From the NCBI RefSeq assembly GCF_028737205.1, contig NZ_JAQZAL010000005.1, forward strand, positions 1 through 64,000: 64,000 nt of DNA. Reading direction: 5' to 3'. Origin of the DNA: Actinomycetospora lutea. GTDB lineage: Bacteria > Actinomycetota > Actinomycetes > Mycobacteriales > Pseudonocardiaceae. The position numbers were made by a program, and so were the translations under genes. Below are positions 43,384 through 51,618 of this stretch, one piece after another. The notes under the pieces were generated by a model that was not told where the DNA came from, did not search any database, and saw only the letters and a list, made by a program, of their open reading frames with translations. Position 1 is the first letter of the stretch, and each line of letters starts with the position of its first letter.

Positions 43384-44166
43384 TCAGGCCGCGCGGGTGA
43401 CGGCGCCGGGGTCGGCGCGGGTGCCGTCGAGCAGCGCGCCGGCGTCCGGCACGCGGGTCTCGAGGCCCAGCGAGGACAGGATGCGGAACGTCGTCGCCGT
43501 CGCCGCCGAGAGCACCGGGATCCCGACCTCGTCCTGCACCGCCTCGATCGAGGGCAGCGAGGGCATCTGCACGCACGCCGAGAGCACCAGCGCGTCGGCG
43601 CCGCTGATGTCGAGCTTCCGGTGGTGCTCCCGCAGGTCGGCGGGGTCGAGCCGCGCGACCGCGAGGTTGTCGGGCACCTCGAGCGACAGGGAGTCGACGA
43701 CCTCCACCCCGGCATCGGTGAGGTAGTCGACGACGGCCTGGGTCAGCGGCTTCATGTACGGCGTCACGATCGCCACCCGCTCCGCCCCGAGGGCCGCGAT
43801 GCCCGACAGCAGGGCGCCCGCGCTCGAGACGACGGGGGCGGAGGCACCCTCCGCCCGCAGGGCCGCGGTGATGTCGTCCTCGGCGGTGCAGTGGAACCCG
43901 GGGCCCTGGGCCATGATCGCCACCAGGCAGGCGGTGGCGACGACGTCGGGGCGGGCGTCGGCGAGCTCGGTGGCCGCGCGGGCCGCCTGCTCGTTCATGG
44001 CCGCGAGCTGCTCGGGAGTCACGTGCTGCATGCGGGCGCGGGCGGCGTGGAAGACGAACCGGTCCTCGGGGAGCACCTGTTCGCGCGCGGCGAGCATCCG
44101 CGGCAGCTCGGTCTCCATCGTGAGGTTGGAGCTCGGGACGATCATCCCGATGTGGTGGTCCCTCAT
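43384..44166 (-). CDS. nicE: Maleate cis-trans isomerase
   Basis: A 260-residue Asp/Glu-racemase-superfamily enzyme. It begins HHIGMIVPSSNLTMETELP, typical of maleate isomerases, and has the two active-site cysteines Cys80 (VVATACLVAIMAQG) and Cys198 (LVLSACVQMPSLPS). It converts maleate to fumarate, which enters the citric acid cycle, so it completes the pathway. ATG 44166 overlaps the nicX stop as ATGA. The longer frame upstream and the wild continuation are shadows of other genes. Confidence 0.9.
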   Translation of the reverse strand: MRDHHIGMIVPSSNLTMETELPRMLAAREQVLPEDRFVFHAARARMQHVTPEQLAAMNEQAARAATELADARPDVVATACLVAIMAQGPGFHCTAEDDITAALRAEGASAPVVSSAGALLSGIAALGAERVAIVTPYMKPLTQAVVDYLTDAGVEVVDSLSLEVPDNLAVARLDPADLREHHRKLDISGADALVLSACVQMPSLPSIEAVQDEVGIPVLSAATATTFRILSSLGLETRVPDAGALLDGTRADPGAVTRAA

Positions 44167-45209
44167 CGCTTCACGGTAGGACGCATCTCGGGGATCGTCA
44201 GCTCGCCGGCGTCCACCACGAGCTCGTCGTCGAGGTAGAGCGAGTTGCCGCGCATCGGGATGTCGAAGTGGCACGGCGTGTCGTTCGGGCCGCCCAGCTC
44301 GTTGTTCGGGCCGATCGAGAACATCACGTTGCCGTAGAAGCTGCGCAGCTCCATGCCCATGCCGCCCGGGAACTGGGTCAGGCCGTGCCAGTGCGCGCGC
44401 TCGTCGAGACCCCAGCCGACGTGGGACATGCCGTAGCCGCGCGGGTCGTCGAAGCTCTTGATGTAGGACGCGAGCAGCTCCGCGTCGAGGCTCGACTGCC
44501 CGGATGCGCCGCGGATGTCGCGGATGAAGCCCTGCTCGATCGTCAGGGTGACCGGGGTCTGCACGTAGGTGTTGAACGGCAGCAGCACGTCGCCCGGCGA
44601 GAGCACGATCTGCCCGTCGACGCCGTCGTCGGCGCCGCCGGTGAACACGAACGCGGCGGGCCAGTGGTCCCAGCGGCCGGGGGTGTCGGTGTAGCCGTAC
44701 TCGCTCATCGTGGGGTAGACGCCGAGCCGGTAGGTGACGTCGGTGCCCGCGGGGCTGGTGATGCGCATGGTCTGGGCCTTGGCCAGCAGGTCGGCGCCGT
44801 ACTCGACGCGCTCGCGCAGCTCCGTGGTCGGCATCAGCCGGGCCAGCAGCTCCGGCGGCTCGACCGCGGTGAGGATGCGGGTGCCGGCGTCCTGGATCGC
44901 GAACTGCTCCGGGGAGAAGAGCAGGAAGGTGCAGTCGACGAGCATGTCGACCGACTTGAGCGCCTCCACGGCCAGCGGGATGTCCCCGAGACCGGAGTCG
45001 CCCACCGCCCACGCGCCCGACGCGCTCGCCGGCGGCGGGAGGCGCAGGTGGAAGGTCGCCGCGCCGAGCTGCTGGGCGGCCCAGAGGAACGCGTCGGCGT
45101 ACTCCCCGCGGTCCGCGCCCCGGGTCAGCACGGCGACGGTCTCGCCCTCGTGCACCCCGGAGAGCTTCAGCTGCTGCAAGCAGATGTCGTTGAACAGGTT
45201 CTGGTCCAT
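44163..45209 (-). CDS. nicX: 2,5-dihydroxypyridine 5,6-dioxygenase
   Basis: A 348-residue protein of the NicX family, an unusual Fe(II) ring-cleaving dioxygenase built on a leucine-aminopeptidase-like (M29) fold. It opens 2,5-dihydroxypyridine to N-formylmaleamate. Size agrees with P. putida NicX (350 residues). The C-terminal block HVGWGLDERAHWHG and NNELGGPNDTPCHFDIPMRGNSLYLDDELVVDAGEL carries the His and His-x-Asp residues suited to the metal site. ATG 45209 with GGAGG upstream. It heads the minus-strand nicX-nicE operon, with operator C directly before it. Confidence 0.9.
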   Translation of the reverse strand: MDQNLFNDICLQQLKLSGVHEGETVAVLTRGADRGEYADAFLWAAQQLGAATFHLRLPPPASASGAWAVGDSGLGDIPLAVEALKSVDMLVDCTFLLFSPEQFAIQDAGTRILTAVEPPELLARLMPTTELRERVEYGADLLAKAQTMRITSPAGTDVTYRLGVYPTMSEYGYTDTPGRWDHWPAAFVFTGGADDGVDGQIVLSPGDVLLPFNTYVQTPVTLTIEQGFIRDIRGASGQSSLDAELLASYIKSFDDPRGYGMSHVGWGLDERAHWHGLTQFPGGMGMELRSFYGNVMFSIGPNNELGGPNDTPCHFDIPMRGNSLYLDDELVVDAGELTIPEMRPTVKR

Positions 45210-45232
45210 CGGTCGACCACCTCCGACCTAAA

Positions 45233-45255
45233 TCCGAGCACGTACTATCCGAGCA
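45233..45255 (+). promoter_or_regulatory. Nicotinate-cluster operator C, before nicX
   Basis: TCCGAGCA-CGTACTA-TCCGAGCA: exact 8-base direct repeat, 23 bases from the nicX start. Orientation relative to its gene is the same as for operator B. Confidence 0.82.
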
Positions 45256-45330
45256 CGCAAGGTCTGCAACGGAATCGTCATCCCTGGTGGGCCGGTCGGC
45301 GCAGCGCGCGGCGCCGTGTCGGGGAGGGCC

Positions 45331-45336
45331 TACGCT
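45331..45336 (+). promoter_or_regulatory. Leaderless promoter -10 element for the NYN gene
   Basis: TACGCT, 6 bases, GTG 45343; favours this start over the GTG at 45316. Confidence 0.55.
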
Positions 45337-45342
45337 GCCCCG

Positions 45343-46458
45343 GTGGCTCCGGAGGACGAACGCATCGCCCTGTTCCTCGACTACGAGAACCTCGCGATCG
45401 GGGCACGCGACGGCCTCGGTGTGAGCCCGTTCGACTTCGGGCCGGTCGCCGACGCGCTGGCCGAGCGGGGCCGGGTGGTGACGCGGCGGGCGTACGGCGA
45501 CTGGTCGGCGTTCGACGAGGACCGCCGCCTGCTCGCCCGCGCCCAGGTCGAGCTCATCGAGATCCCGCAGCGGATCGGCGGGTCCCGCAAGAACGCCGCC
45601 GACATCAAGATGGCCGTCGACGCGATCGAGCTCGCCTACGAGCGCGGGTTCGTTACGACGTTCGCGATCGGCACCGGCGACTCCGACTTCACCCCGCTGA
45701 TGCACAAGCTGCGCGAGATGGACAAGCGCGTCATCGGCATCGGCGTGCAGTCCTCGACCTCGAAGCTGCTGCCCGCCGCGTGCGACGAGTTCCTGTTCTA
45801 CGACCGCCTCCCCGGCGTCGAGGGGCGACCCGTTCCCGCCCGACCGTCGCGGCGGCGGCCGACGTCCCCGGCGGCCGCCCCGGAGCCGGTCGCGCCCGCC
45901 GAGCCCGCTGCGCCGGTCGCCCCCGTGGAGCCGGACCCGGCACCCGACGACACCGACACGGCCGGCGGTCCCGACCCCGACCTCGCCACGGTCGTCACCA
46001 GCACGCTCGCCGGACTCGCCCGGGCCACCGACGGTCCCGTCCGCGCGTCGACCCTCAAGCGCGCGATCCTGCGCAAGGACCCGACCTTCGACGAGGGCGA
46101 CCAGGGGTTCCGCGGCTTCGGCGAGCTCCTGCGCCACCTCGAGAGCCGCGGGGTGCTGGCCCTGGCGCCGGGCACCGCGGCCGGCGACCCGGAGGTGGCG
46201 TTCCCGGAGGACACCTCGGCCGAGGACGAGGCGTTCGCCCTGTTCGCCACCACCGTCCGCGACCTGGAGGAGGCCGCCGGCGGCCCGCCGCAGCTCTCCG
46301 GGCTCAAGGACCAGATGCGCAAGCGCGATCCCGGCTTCTCGGAGAAGCGCTACGGCTTCAACGGCTTCCTGTCCTTCGCCCGCGCCGCCCGGGCCCGCGA
46401 CCTGGTGACCATGGAGTGGGACGAGGGCCGCGGCGACTACCAGCTGTCGGTGTTCTGA
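45343..46458 (+). CDS. NYN-domain ribonuclease-like protein with two OST-HTH/LOTUS domains
   Basis: A 371-residue protein. The N-terminal NYN (PIN-like) domain shows the acidic metal residues in ALFLDYENLA, NAADIKMAVDAIEL and IGTGDSDFTPLMHKLRE. A Pro/Ala linker (about 165-200) is followed by two OST-HTH/LOTUS modules (VRASTLKRAILRKDPTFDEGDQGFRGFGELLRHLESRGVL and SGLKDQMRKRDPGFSEKRYGFNGFLSFARAARARDLV), which bind RNA or helicases. It is likely an RNA-processing nuclease. It lies outside the nicotinate regulon: its start is fixed by a separate leaderless promoter and no operator overlaps it. Confidence 0.88.
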   Translation: MAPEDERIALFLDYENLAIGARDGLGVSPFDFGPVADALAERGRVVTRRAYGDWSAFDEDRRLLARAQVELIEIPQRIGGSRKNAADIKMAVDAIELAYERGFVTTFAIGTGDSDFTPLMHKLREMDKRVIGIGVQSSTSKLLPAACDEFLFYDRLPGVEGRPVPARPSRRRPTSPAAAPEPVAPAEPAAPVAPVEPDPAPDDTDTAGGPDPDLATVVTSTLAGLARATDGPVRASTLKRAILRKDPTFDEGDQGFRGFGELLRHLESRGVLALAPGTAAGDPEVAFPEDTSAEDEAFALFATTVRDLEEAAGGPPQLSGLKDQMRKRDPGFSEKRYGFNGFLSFARAARARDLVTMEWDEGRGDYQLSVF

Positions 46459-46462
46459 GCCG

Positions 46463-47182
46463 TCACCGGTGCTGGCGCCGGCTCCCGCCGTGCCAGTCCT
46501 CGGTGATGCCGACCTGGTCGGTCGAGACGCCGAACGACGGCAGCTGCGGCTGCTCGCGCAGGCTGCGCTTGAGCTCGGCGAAGCCCGGGAACCGCGCCAG
46601 CCCGACGGCGTGGTCCCACAGCTCGCCGGCCTGCTCCTCGGTGGGCATCCGGCTGATCACCGGGCCGAAGAACGCGAGCCCGTCGGGCGGGTCGACCTGG
46701 ATGATGGGCGTGCCGACGTCGCGCCCCGTCAGGGCCAGGGCCTCGTCGGTCTCGGCCTGGACCACCTCGTCCCAGGCAGTGTCCGTCGCCGCCTCGACGA
46801 GCGTGGTCGGCAGGTCCGCCGAGGTCAGCACGCTCGCCAGGAACGCCTCCGAGCCCTGGGTCTCGCGCGCCGCGGCGGTGTCGGGCACCCACTCCTGCTC
46901 GAACACGTGGTTCCCGAACGCCTCCTGCAGGCGGTCGAGCGCCTCGGTCCCGTGCTCCTTGCGCGTGCGCGCCGCGACCCGCAGCCCCCGCAGGCCTGCC
47001 GTGTGGCCCGCCTCGTACTCGGGCGGGAACTGCGCGGCGTAGTCGACGCCGGCGTTGACGAGCCGCAGCGAGATGAACCGCCACTCGATCGCGAGGTCCC
47101 GTTGCCGGGCGACCACCCGCAACCACTTGCTCGTCATCCAGCAGAACGGGCAGATCGGGTCGAACCAGAAGCGGACGTCCAC
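46463..47182 (-). CDS. DsbA-family protein, mycothiol-dependent nitroreductase Rv2466c type
   Basis: A 239-residue thioredoxin-fold protein without signal peptide: VRFWFDPICPFCWMTSKWLRVV has the CPFC redox motif at residues 11-14, followed by a long alpha-helical insert (RLQEAFGNHVFEQEW) and cis-Pro region GTPIIQVDPPDGLAFFGPVISRMP. This is the DsbA/HCCA-isomerase-like class to which the mycothiol-dependent Rv2466c reductase belongs. It probably reduces substrates with mycothiol in the cytoplasm. It converges on the NYN gene with a 4-base gap and is followed upstream by another mycothiol-type gene on the same strand. Confidence 0.85.
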   Translation of the reverse strand: MDVRFWFDPICPFCWMTSKWLRVVARQRDLAIEWRFISLRLVNAGVDYAAQFPPEYEAGHTAGLRGLRVAARTRKEHGTEALDRLQEAFGNHVFEQEWVPDTAAARETQGSEAFLASVLTSADLPTTLVEAATDTAWDEVVQAETDEALALTGRDVGTPIIQVDPPDGLAFFGPVISRMPTEEQAGELWDHAVGLARFPGFAELKRSLREQPQLPSFGVSTDQVGITEDWHGGSRRQHR

Positions 47183-47192
47183 GGGGACGAGC

Positions 47193-47825
47193 CTAGGCTC
47201 GCCTGATCACGCGGGACGTGAGGGTGGCGACCCCCGGCCCGCCGAGCTCGTCGAGGGCGTCGGAGCGTCCGGCCGCGGCCATGAGCACGGCCTCGCCGGG
47301 CCCGGTCACCTCGGGTCCCCGCCCCCAGGTCCAGTCCACGTCGGTGGCCACGAGGCGCAGGCCGCGGATGCGGGGCGCCGCGTGGATCGGCGGGGCGACC
47401 ACCGCGAAGGCCAGGACCGCCCGCAGCCGCTCGGGCGGGATCGTGCGCGGCAGGCCCAGCGGGCGGCGGATGTCCTGGTGGTGGATCGTGCCGTCGGTCA
47501 GCGCGATCCGGTACCCGAACCGGGCGGTGAGGCCCTCCGGCGTCCGGTAGCGGCGCACGAGGTCGACCAGCCCCCACGGGTCGAGGTCGTGCAGGGCGTC
47601 GACCGCCTTCTGGTTGGCCCGGTCCGGCGACATGCCCGACATCACCAGCGTGCGCACGAACCCGCTCATGCCCTGCACGTCGTAGCTGATGATGTGCGCG
47701 ACGAGGTCGCGGACGTTCCACCCGGTGCACAGCGTCGGGGCGTCCCACTGCTCCGGGGTGAGGGTGGCGAGGAAGTCGGCGAGCTCGGCGCGCTCCTCGC
47801 GGGCCAGCGCCAAGGTGTCGGTCAT
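47193..47825 (-). CDS. Maleylpyruvate isomerase family, mycothiol-dependent type
   Basis: A 210-residue member of the TIGR03083/MDMPI N-terminal family: a DinB-like helical bundle with PTLCTGWNVRDLVAHIISYDVQGM and the second His motif LTDGTIHHQDIRRPLGLP. A C-terminal SCP2-like part follows (GPGEAVLMAAAGRSDALDELGGPGVATL). These proteins bind a divalent metal and often use mycothiol. The catalysed reaction is unknown; true maleylpyruvate isomerase needs gentisate-pathway neighbours, which are absent. It has the ATG at 47825 and is divergent from the SRPBCC gene with 76 bases between. Confidence 0.82.
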   Translation of the reverse strand: MTDTLALAREERAELADFLATLTPEQWDAPTLCTGWNVRDLVAHIISYDVQGMSGFVRTLVMSGMSPDRANQKAVDALHDLDPWGLVDLVRRYRTPEGLTARFGYRIALTDGTIHHQDIRRPLGLPRTIPPERLRAVLAFAVVAPPIHAAPRIRGLRLVATDVDWTWGRGPEVTGPGEAVLMAAAGRSDALDELGGPGVATLTSRVIRRA

Positions 47826-47888
47826 GGCGCGGCATCGTCGCCCCACATCGGCCGCTGCGGAACCACCGACACGGTGTCCCGGGCCCGC

Positions 47889-47894
47889 TAGCGT
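47889..47894 (+). promoter_or_regulatory. Leaderless promoter -10 element for the SRPBCC gene
   Basis: TAGCGT, 7 bases, GTG 47902. Confidence 0.5.
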
Positions 47895-47901
47895 CGTCAC
47901 C

Positions 47902-48321
47902 GTGCGCCACGACAGCACCGCCGACATCCCCGCGCCCGCCGACGAGGTCTGGGCGGTGCTGATCGACGTCGAACGCTGGCCCGAATGGACGCCCACGATG
48001 CGCCGGGTGAAGATCCTCGACGGCGCGGAGCTCGTCCCGGGCGCGCGCGTCCGGATCGCCCAGCCCCGCCTGCCCGTGCTCGTGTGGACCGTCGACGAGG
48101 TGCGCCCGGGCGAGGCGTTCTCGTGGGTCAGCGGCCCGTCGGCCGGGCGAACGCGGGCCACCCACGAGCTCACGGTGCTGCCCGACGGCGCCACGCGGAT
48201 CGCGCTCGGGCTCGACCAGCGCGGCCTCTCGGCGGTGTTCGGCGCGCTGACCACCGGGCTGACCAGGAGCTACCTGCGCACCGAGGCGGACTCGCTGCGC
48301 CGGCGCTGGTCGGCCCCGTGA
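47902..48321 (+). CDS. SRPBCC (START-like) family protein
   Basis: A 139-residue lipid/ligand-binding helix-grip protein: STADIPAPADEVWAVLIDVERWPEWTPTMRRVKIL at the N-terminus, PRLPVLVWTVDEVRPGEAFSWVSG in the sheet, and the long C-terminal helix RSYLRTEADSLRRRW. No catalytic role can be read. The GTG start fits a leaderless promoter. It ends one base from the convergent SDR gene. Confidence 0.83.
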   Translation: MRHDSTADIPAPADEVWAVLIDVERWPEWTPTMRRVKILDGAELVPGARVRIAQPRLPVLVWTVDEVRPGEAFSWVSGPSAGRTRATHELTVLPDGATRIALGLDQRGLSAVFGALTTGLTRSYLRTEADSLRRRWSAP

Positions 48322-48322
48322 C

Positions 48323-49108
48323 TCAGCCCAGGGAGTCCTGCAACCGGCGCATCCCGGCGAGCCAGCGCTCGTAGTCGTCGCCCTTGCGACGGAAGAACGT
48401 CAGCACCTCGGGGTGCGGCAGGATGAGGAACTCCTCGTGCCGCACGCCCTCGAGGACCGCGCCCGCCACCGCCCCGGGGGTGAGCACCTCGCCCGCCGCC
48501 CGCACGGCACCGGTGGCACGTGAGCCCATGCCGCCCGGGTCGACCTCGAGCATGGGGGTCGCGACGCCCATCGGGCACACCGCGCTGGCCCGGATCCCGC
48601 GGGCCCCGTAGGTCACCGAGAGCCACTCGGCGAACGCCACCGCCGCGTGCTTGCTGACCGCGTACGGCGCCGACCCGATCTGGGTCAGCAGCCCCGCTGC
48701 CGAGGCCGTCGCCACGAAGTAGCCCGCGCCGCGCTCCAGCCAGCCGGGCAGCAGGAGGCGGGCGGCGGTGATGTGGGCGCGGAGGTTGACGTCGAGGACG
48801 GTGTCCCACACGTCGTCGGGGGTCTCGACGGGGTCGGTCCCCGCCGCGACGCCGGCGTTGGCGAAGAACAGGTCGACGGGGCCCAGGGCGCCCTCGACCT
48901 CGGCGAGCAGCGCGGCGGTGGCGTCGGCGTCGGTGACGTCGAGGGGGCGGACGAGGTCCGCGTCCGTCCCGTCGCGAATGCCGTCGAGCGCCCCGTCCCG
49001 GTCGGTGGCCGCGACCCGGGCGCCTGCCTCCCGCAGCGCGGCCACCAGCGCCCGCCCGATGCCGCCGCCGGCCCCGGTGACGACGGCGACGCGATCAGTC
49101 AGCTCCAT
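48323..49108 (-). CDS. Short-chain dehydrogenase/reductase
   Basis: A 261-residue classical SDR: cofactor loop VVTGAGGGIGRALVAAL, the NAG motif FFANAGVAAG, catalytic Ser in VATASAAGLL, and YAVSKHA for Tyr/Lys. The acidic Asp in AATDRDG favours NAD. It lies 12 bases behind the thiolase gene on the same strand, so the two may act in one acyl-CoA pathway (3-hydroxyacyl-type oxidation followed by thiolysis), which is inference. ATG 49108. Confidence 0.88.
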   Translation of the reverse strand: MELTDRVAVVTGAGGGIGRALVAALREAGARVAATDRDGALDGIRDGTDADLVRPLDVTDADATAALLAEVEGALGPVDLFFANAGVAAGTDPVETPDDVWDTVLDVNLRAHITAARLLLPGWLERGAGYFVATASAAGLLTQIGSAPYAVSKHAAVAFAEWLSVTYGARGIRASAVCPMGVATPMLEVDPGGMGSRATGAVRAAGEVLTPGAVAGAVLEGVRHEEFLILPHPEVLTFFRRKGDDYERWLAGMRRLQDSLG

Positions 49109-49120
49109 GGGGCGACGGTG

Positions 49121-50269
49121 TCAGACCCGCTCGATGATCGTCGCGTTGGACTGGCCGCCGCCCTCGCACATCGTCTGCAGGCCGCGGGTGCCGCCGGTGC
49201 GCACCAGCTCGTGGATCAGCTTGGTCGCGAGGATCGCGCCGGTGGCGCCCAGCGGGTGGCCCATGGCGATGGCCCCGCCGTTGACGTTGGTGCGCTCCAG
49301 CGCCGCGCCCGTCTCGAGCGCCCAGGCGAGCACGACGGGGGCGAAGGCCTCGTTGCACTCGAAGAGGTCGATGTCGTCGATGGTGTGCCCCGCGCGGCGC
49401 AGGACGTCGCGCGTGGCGGGGATCGGGCCGGTGAGCATGAGCACCGGGTCCTCCCCCACCACCGACAGCGTCGTGACCTTCGCGATCGGCGTCAGCCCGT
49501 GGGTGCGCAGCGCGTCCTCGGAGACGACGAGCAGCGCCGCCGCGCCGACCGAGACCTGGCTCGAGACCGCGGCGGTGATCTCGTAGCCCTCACGCAGCGG
49601 GGGCAGCGTCGACATCCTCTCGACGTTCGCGTCGGGCCGGATGCCCTCGTCGCGGTCGAGGCCGTTCAGCGGGGCGAGCTGACTCGTGAAGCGGCCCTCG
49701 TCGGTCGCCCGCGCCGCGCGACGGTGACTCTCGACCGCGAACTCCTCGAGCTGCGGGCGGCGCAGGTCCCACTTCTCGGCGATGAGCTGCGCGCCGCGGA
49801 ACTGGCTGATCTCCTGCTCGCCGTAGCGCTCGATCCAGCCCGGGCCCTCGCGGCGGGTGCCCATGCGCTCGAGCACGGCGGCGTTGGCGTCGATGGGGAC
49901 CATCGCCATGTTCTCGACGCCGGCGGCGATGACCATGTCCTGGGTGCCCGAGAGCACGGCCTGCGCGGCGAAGTGCAGGGCCTGCTGCGACGACCCGCAG
50001 GCCCGGTTGATCGTCGTGCCGGGGACGTGCTCGGGGTAGCCGGCCGAGAGCCACGCCGTGCGTCCGATGACTCCCGCCTGCGGGCCCAGCTGGCTCACGC
50101 AGCCCATGAGGACGTCCTCGACGGCGCCCGGGTCGATGCCGGTGCGCTCGACGAGAGCGGTGAGCGCGTGCGCCCCGAGGTCGGCGGGGTGCACGTCGGC
50201 CAGCACCCCCTTGCGGGTGCCGACGGGCGTGCGGACGGCGTCGACGATGTAGGCCTCGGTCACGGCCAC
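49121..50269 (-). CDS. Thiolase (acetyl-CoA acyltransferase)
   Basis: A 382-residue thiolase: nucleophile Cys91 in TINRACGSSQQAL, the NEAF motif, His338 in GHPLGATGA, and Cys368 in the C-terminal CEGGGQSNATII. All four signature blocks are intact, so it should be active as a degradative 3-ketoacyl-CoA thiolase or in acetoacetyl-CoA formation. It is the upstream gene of the thiolase-SDR pair. An 87-base gap separates it from the MpaB-like gene on the same strand. Confidence 0.93.
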   Translation of the reverse strand: MAVTEAYIVDAVRTPVGTRKGVLADVHPADLGAHALTALVERTGIDPGAVEDVLMGCVSQLGPQAGVIGRTAWLSAGYPEHVPGTTINRACGSSQQALHFAAQAVLSGTQDMVIAAGVENMAMVPIDANAAVLERMGTRREGPGWIERYGEQEISQFRGAQLIAEKWDLRRPQLEEFAVESHRRAARATDEGRFTSQLAPLNGLDRDEGIRPDANVERMSTLPPLREGYEITAAVSSQVSVGAAALLVVSEDALRTHGLTPIAKVTTLSVVGEDPVLMLTGPIPATRDVLRRAGHTIDDIDLFECNEAFAPVVLAWALETGAALERTNVNGGAIAMGHPLGATGAILATKLIHELVRTGGTRGLQTMCEGGGQSNATIIERV

Positions 50270-50356
50270 GCGTGCCTCCTCGCTCCGGTGATCGCGGGGA
50301 TCCGCTGACGGTGCATGTCAGCATGGCCGCCCGGGCCGACACCAGAGGCGACCACG

Positions 50357-51256
50357 TCACCCCGCGGCGCGGGCCTCGCGGACGAGGCGGCGGGCGCGGG
50401 CGATCTCGGGCGGCGCGGGGATGTCGGGCAGCACCGTGGTCGCGGTGTAGAGCGCCTTGAGGGCGACGGTGACGCCGAGGTCGGTGGTCGGCAGGCCCGG
50501 CAGCCCGTACATCCGCCGCGCCCAGCGGGGCAGGGTGGAGAACGAGATCGCGGCGACCGACGACAGGGTCAGCGCGATCCCGGTCGGCGCGCTCGGCTGC
50601 GGGGTGAGCAGGCCCCCGACGCCGCGGCGGGCCTCGTCGGTGAGCCGCAGGCGGGGGCGCACGCGGTCGAAGTAGGTGGCGAGCTCGGCGCGGGACGCCG
50701 GCACGATTGCGGGATCGAGGCCCACCACCTCGGCCGCGCGCACGCTCTCGGCCACGTAGGCGTCGGCCTCGGCGTCGTCGACGACGCCGGCGCGGCGGGC
50801 CACGTCGACGTAGGAGTCGATCTCGGCGTTGTGCACCCAGAGCAGGTTCTCCGGGTCGTCGAGGGCGATCGCCGTGCCGTCGGCGTCGGTGCCGCGCAGC
50901 CCCGCGTGCAGCCGCCGCACCCGGCTCGCGGCCGTCGCGACGTCCGCGCGCGTGCCGAAGGTGCGGGTGCCGACGAAGCCGACCGTGCGCTGGAACCGGG
51001 GCCAGGCCTTCTTCGGGTCGAACAGCGCCGAGTTCTGGTAGGTCGCGCGCATCACCTGCGGGTGCAGCGACTGCAGCAGCAGCGCCCGCATGCCCGCGAC
51101 CCACAGCACGGGTTCCAGCTGGACCCGCCACGTCACCGACGTCGGCCCGAACAGCCCGTCGTCGGCGCCCTGCTCCACCACGTCCCCGCGCTCCTCCGCC
51201 ACGGACAGGGGGTCACCGATCTCCGCCCGCCCAACCCGACGAGCTGACACCACCAC
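50357..51256 (-). CDS. MpaB-like oxygenase (DUF2236)
   Basis: A 299-residue protein of the DUF2236 family, haem-binding proteins related to latex-clearing protein Lcp and fungal MpaB. It has the conserved LLQSLHPQVMRATYQNS (axial His), RTFGTRADVATAASRVRRLHAGLRG, and LLWVHNAEIDSYVDV. Most family members have unknown substrates. The start GTG at 51256 is 4 codons before the conserved part, with a second GTG at 51253. It is divergent from a small ORF, with an inverted repeat between them. Confidence 0.85.
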   Translation of the reverse strand: MVVSARRVGRAEIGDPLSVAEERGDVVEQGADDGLFGPTSVTWRVQLEPVLWVAGMRALLLQSLHPQVMRATYQNSALFDPKKAWPRFQRTVGFVGTRTFGTRADVATAASRVRRLHAGLRGTDADGTAIALDDPENLLWVHNAEIDSYVDVARRAGVVDDAEADAYVAESVRAAEVVGLDPAIVPASRAELATYFDRVRPRLRLTDEARRGVGGLLTPQPSAPTGIALTLSSVAAISFSTLPRWARRMYGLPGLPTTDLGVTVALKALYTATTVLPDIPAPPEIARARRLVREARAAG

Positions 51257-51265
51257 GCCCGTCCA

Positions 51266-51291
51266 CTATCGTAGGCATTCATCGACGATAG
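51266..51291. promoter_or_regulatory. Inverted repeat between the MpaB-like gene and the small ORF
   Basis: CTATCGT-N12-ACGATAG, extendable to 10-bp arms with one mismatch, centred in the 53-base divergent gap. A likely operator for both promoters; no regulator is assigned. Confidence 0.55.
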
Positions 51292-51309
51292 CGGTCGTTC
51301 GGAGGCGCG

Positions 51310-51564
51310 GTGGACGACTGGGAGGCCTACCGTCTCGCCACGGCCTACGTGCTGGCCACCGCCCGGCAGGACCGCACGGCGATGGACGACACCTTCGCCC
51401 GGGCGCTGCAGGACCCGCACGTCCTCGTCGGGTTCGTCGGCGGGCTGAGCCGGCTCGCCCATCTGCTCGTCGTGGAACGCACCGGCTCGGAGGAGGCGGC
51501 CCGCTGCTGGTTGGAGGACCGGGTGCGCTGGCTCGCCACCCTCGATCCGCCCGTCGAGGGATGA
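51310..51564 (+). CDS. Small helical protein of unknown function
   Basis: 84 residues from GTG 51310, with GGAGG four bases upstream. The sequence is almost wholly helical (DDWEAYRLATAYVLATARQDRTAMDDTFAR ... LSRLAHLLVVERTGSEEAARCWLEDRVRWLATL) with one Cys. I do not recognise a family. It sits just before the large BTAD regulator in the same direction, 54 bases away, and shares the operator region with the MpaB-like gene. Confidence 0.65.
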   Translation: MDDWEAYRLATAYVLATARQDRTAMDDTFARALQDPHVLVGFVGGLSRLAHLLVVERTGSEEAARCWLEDRVRWLATLDPPVEG

Positions 51565-51605
51565 GCCGACCGCCGCGCGTGTGACCGCGACCACCCAGGC
51601 GGACG

Positions 51606-51611
51606 TACGAT
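51606..51611 (+). promoter_or_regulatory. Leaderless promoter -10 element for the BTAD regulator
   Basis: TACGAT, 7 bases, ATG 51619; it overlaps the ATG at 51610, so the later codon is the more probable start. Confidence 0.5.
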
Positions 51612-51618
51612 GAGGCCG

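Noticed and set aside
47193-47825. Maleylpyruvate isomerase of a gentisate pathway linked to the nicotinate genes
   Set aside because: No gentisate dioxygenase or fumarylpyruvate hydrolase is nearby, and the gene lies outside the operator-bounded cluster.
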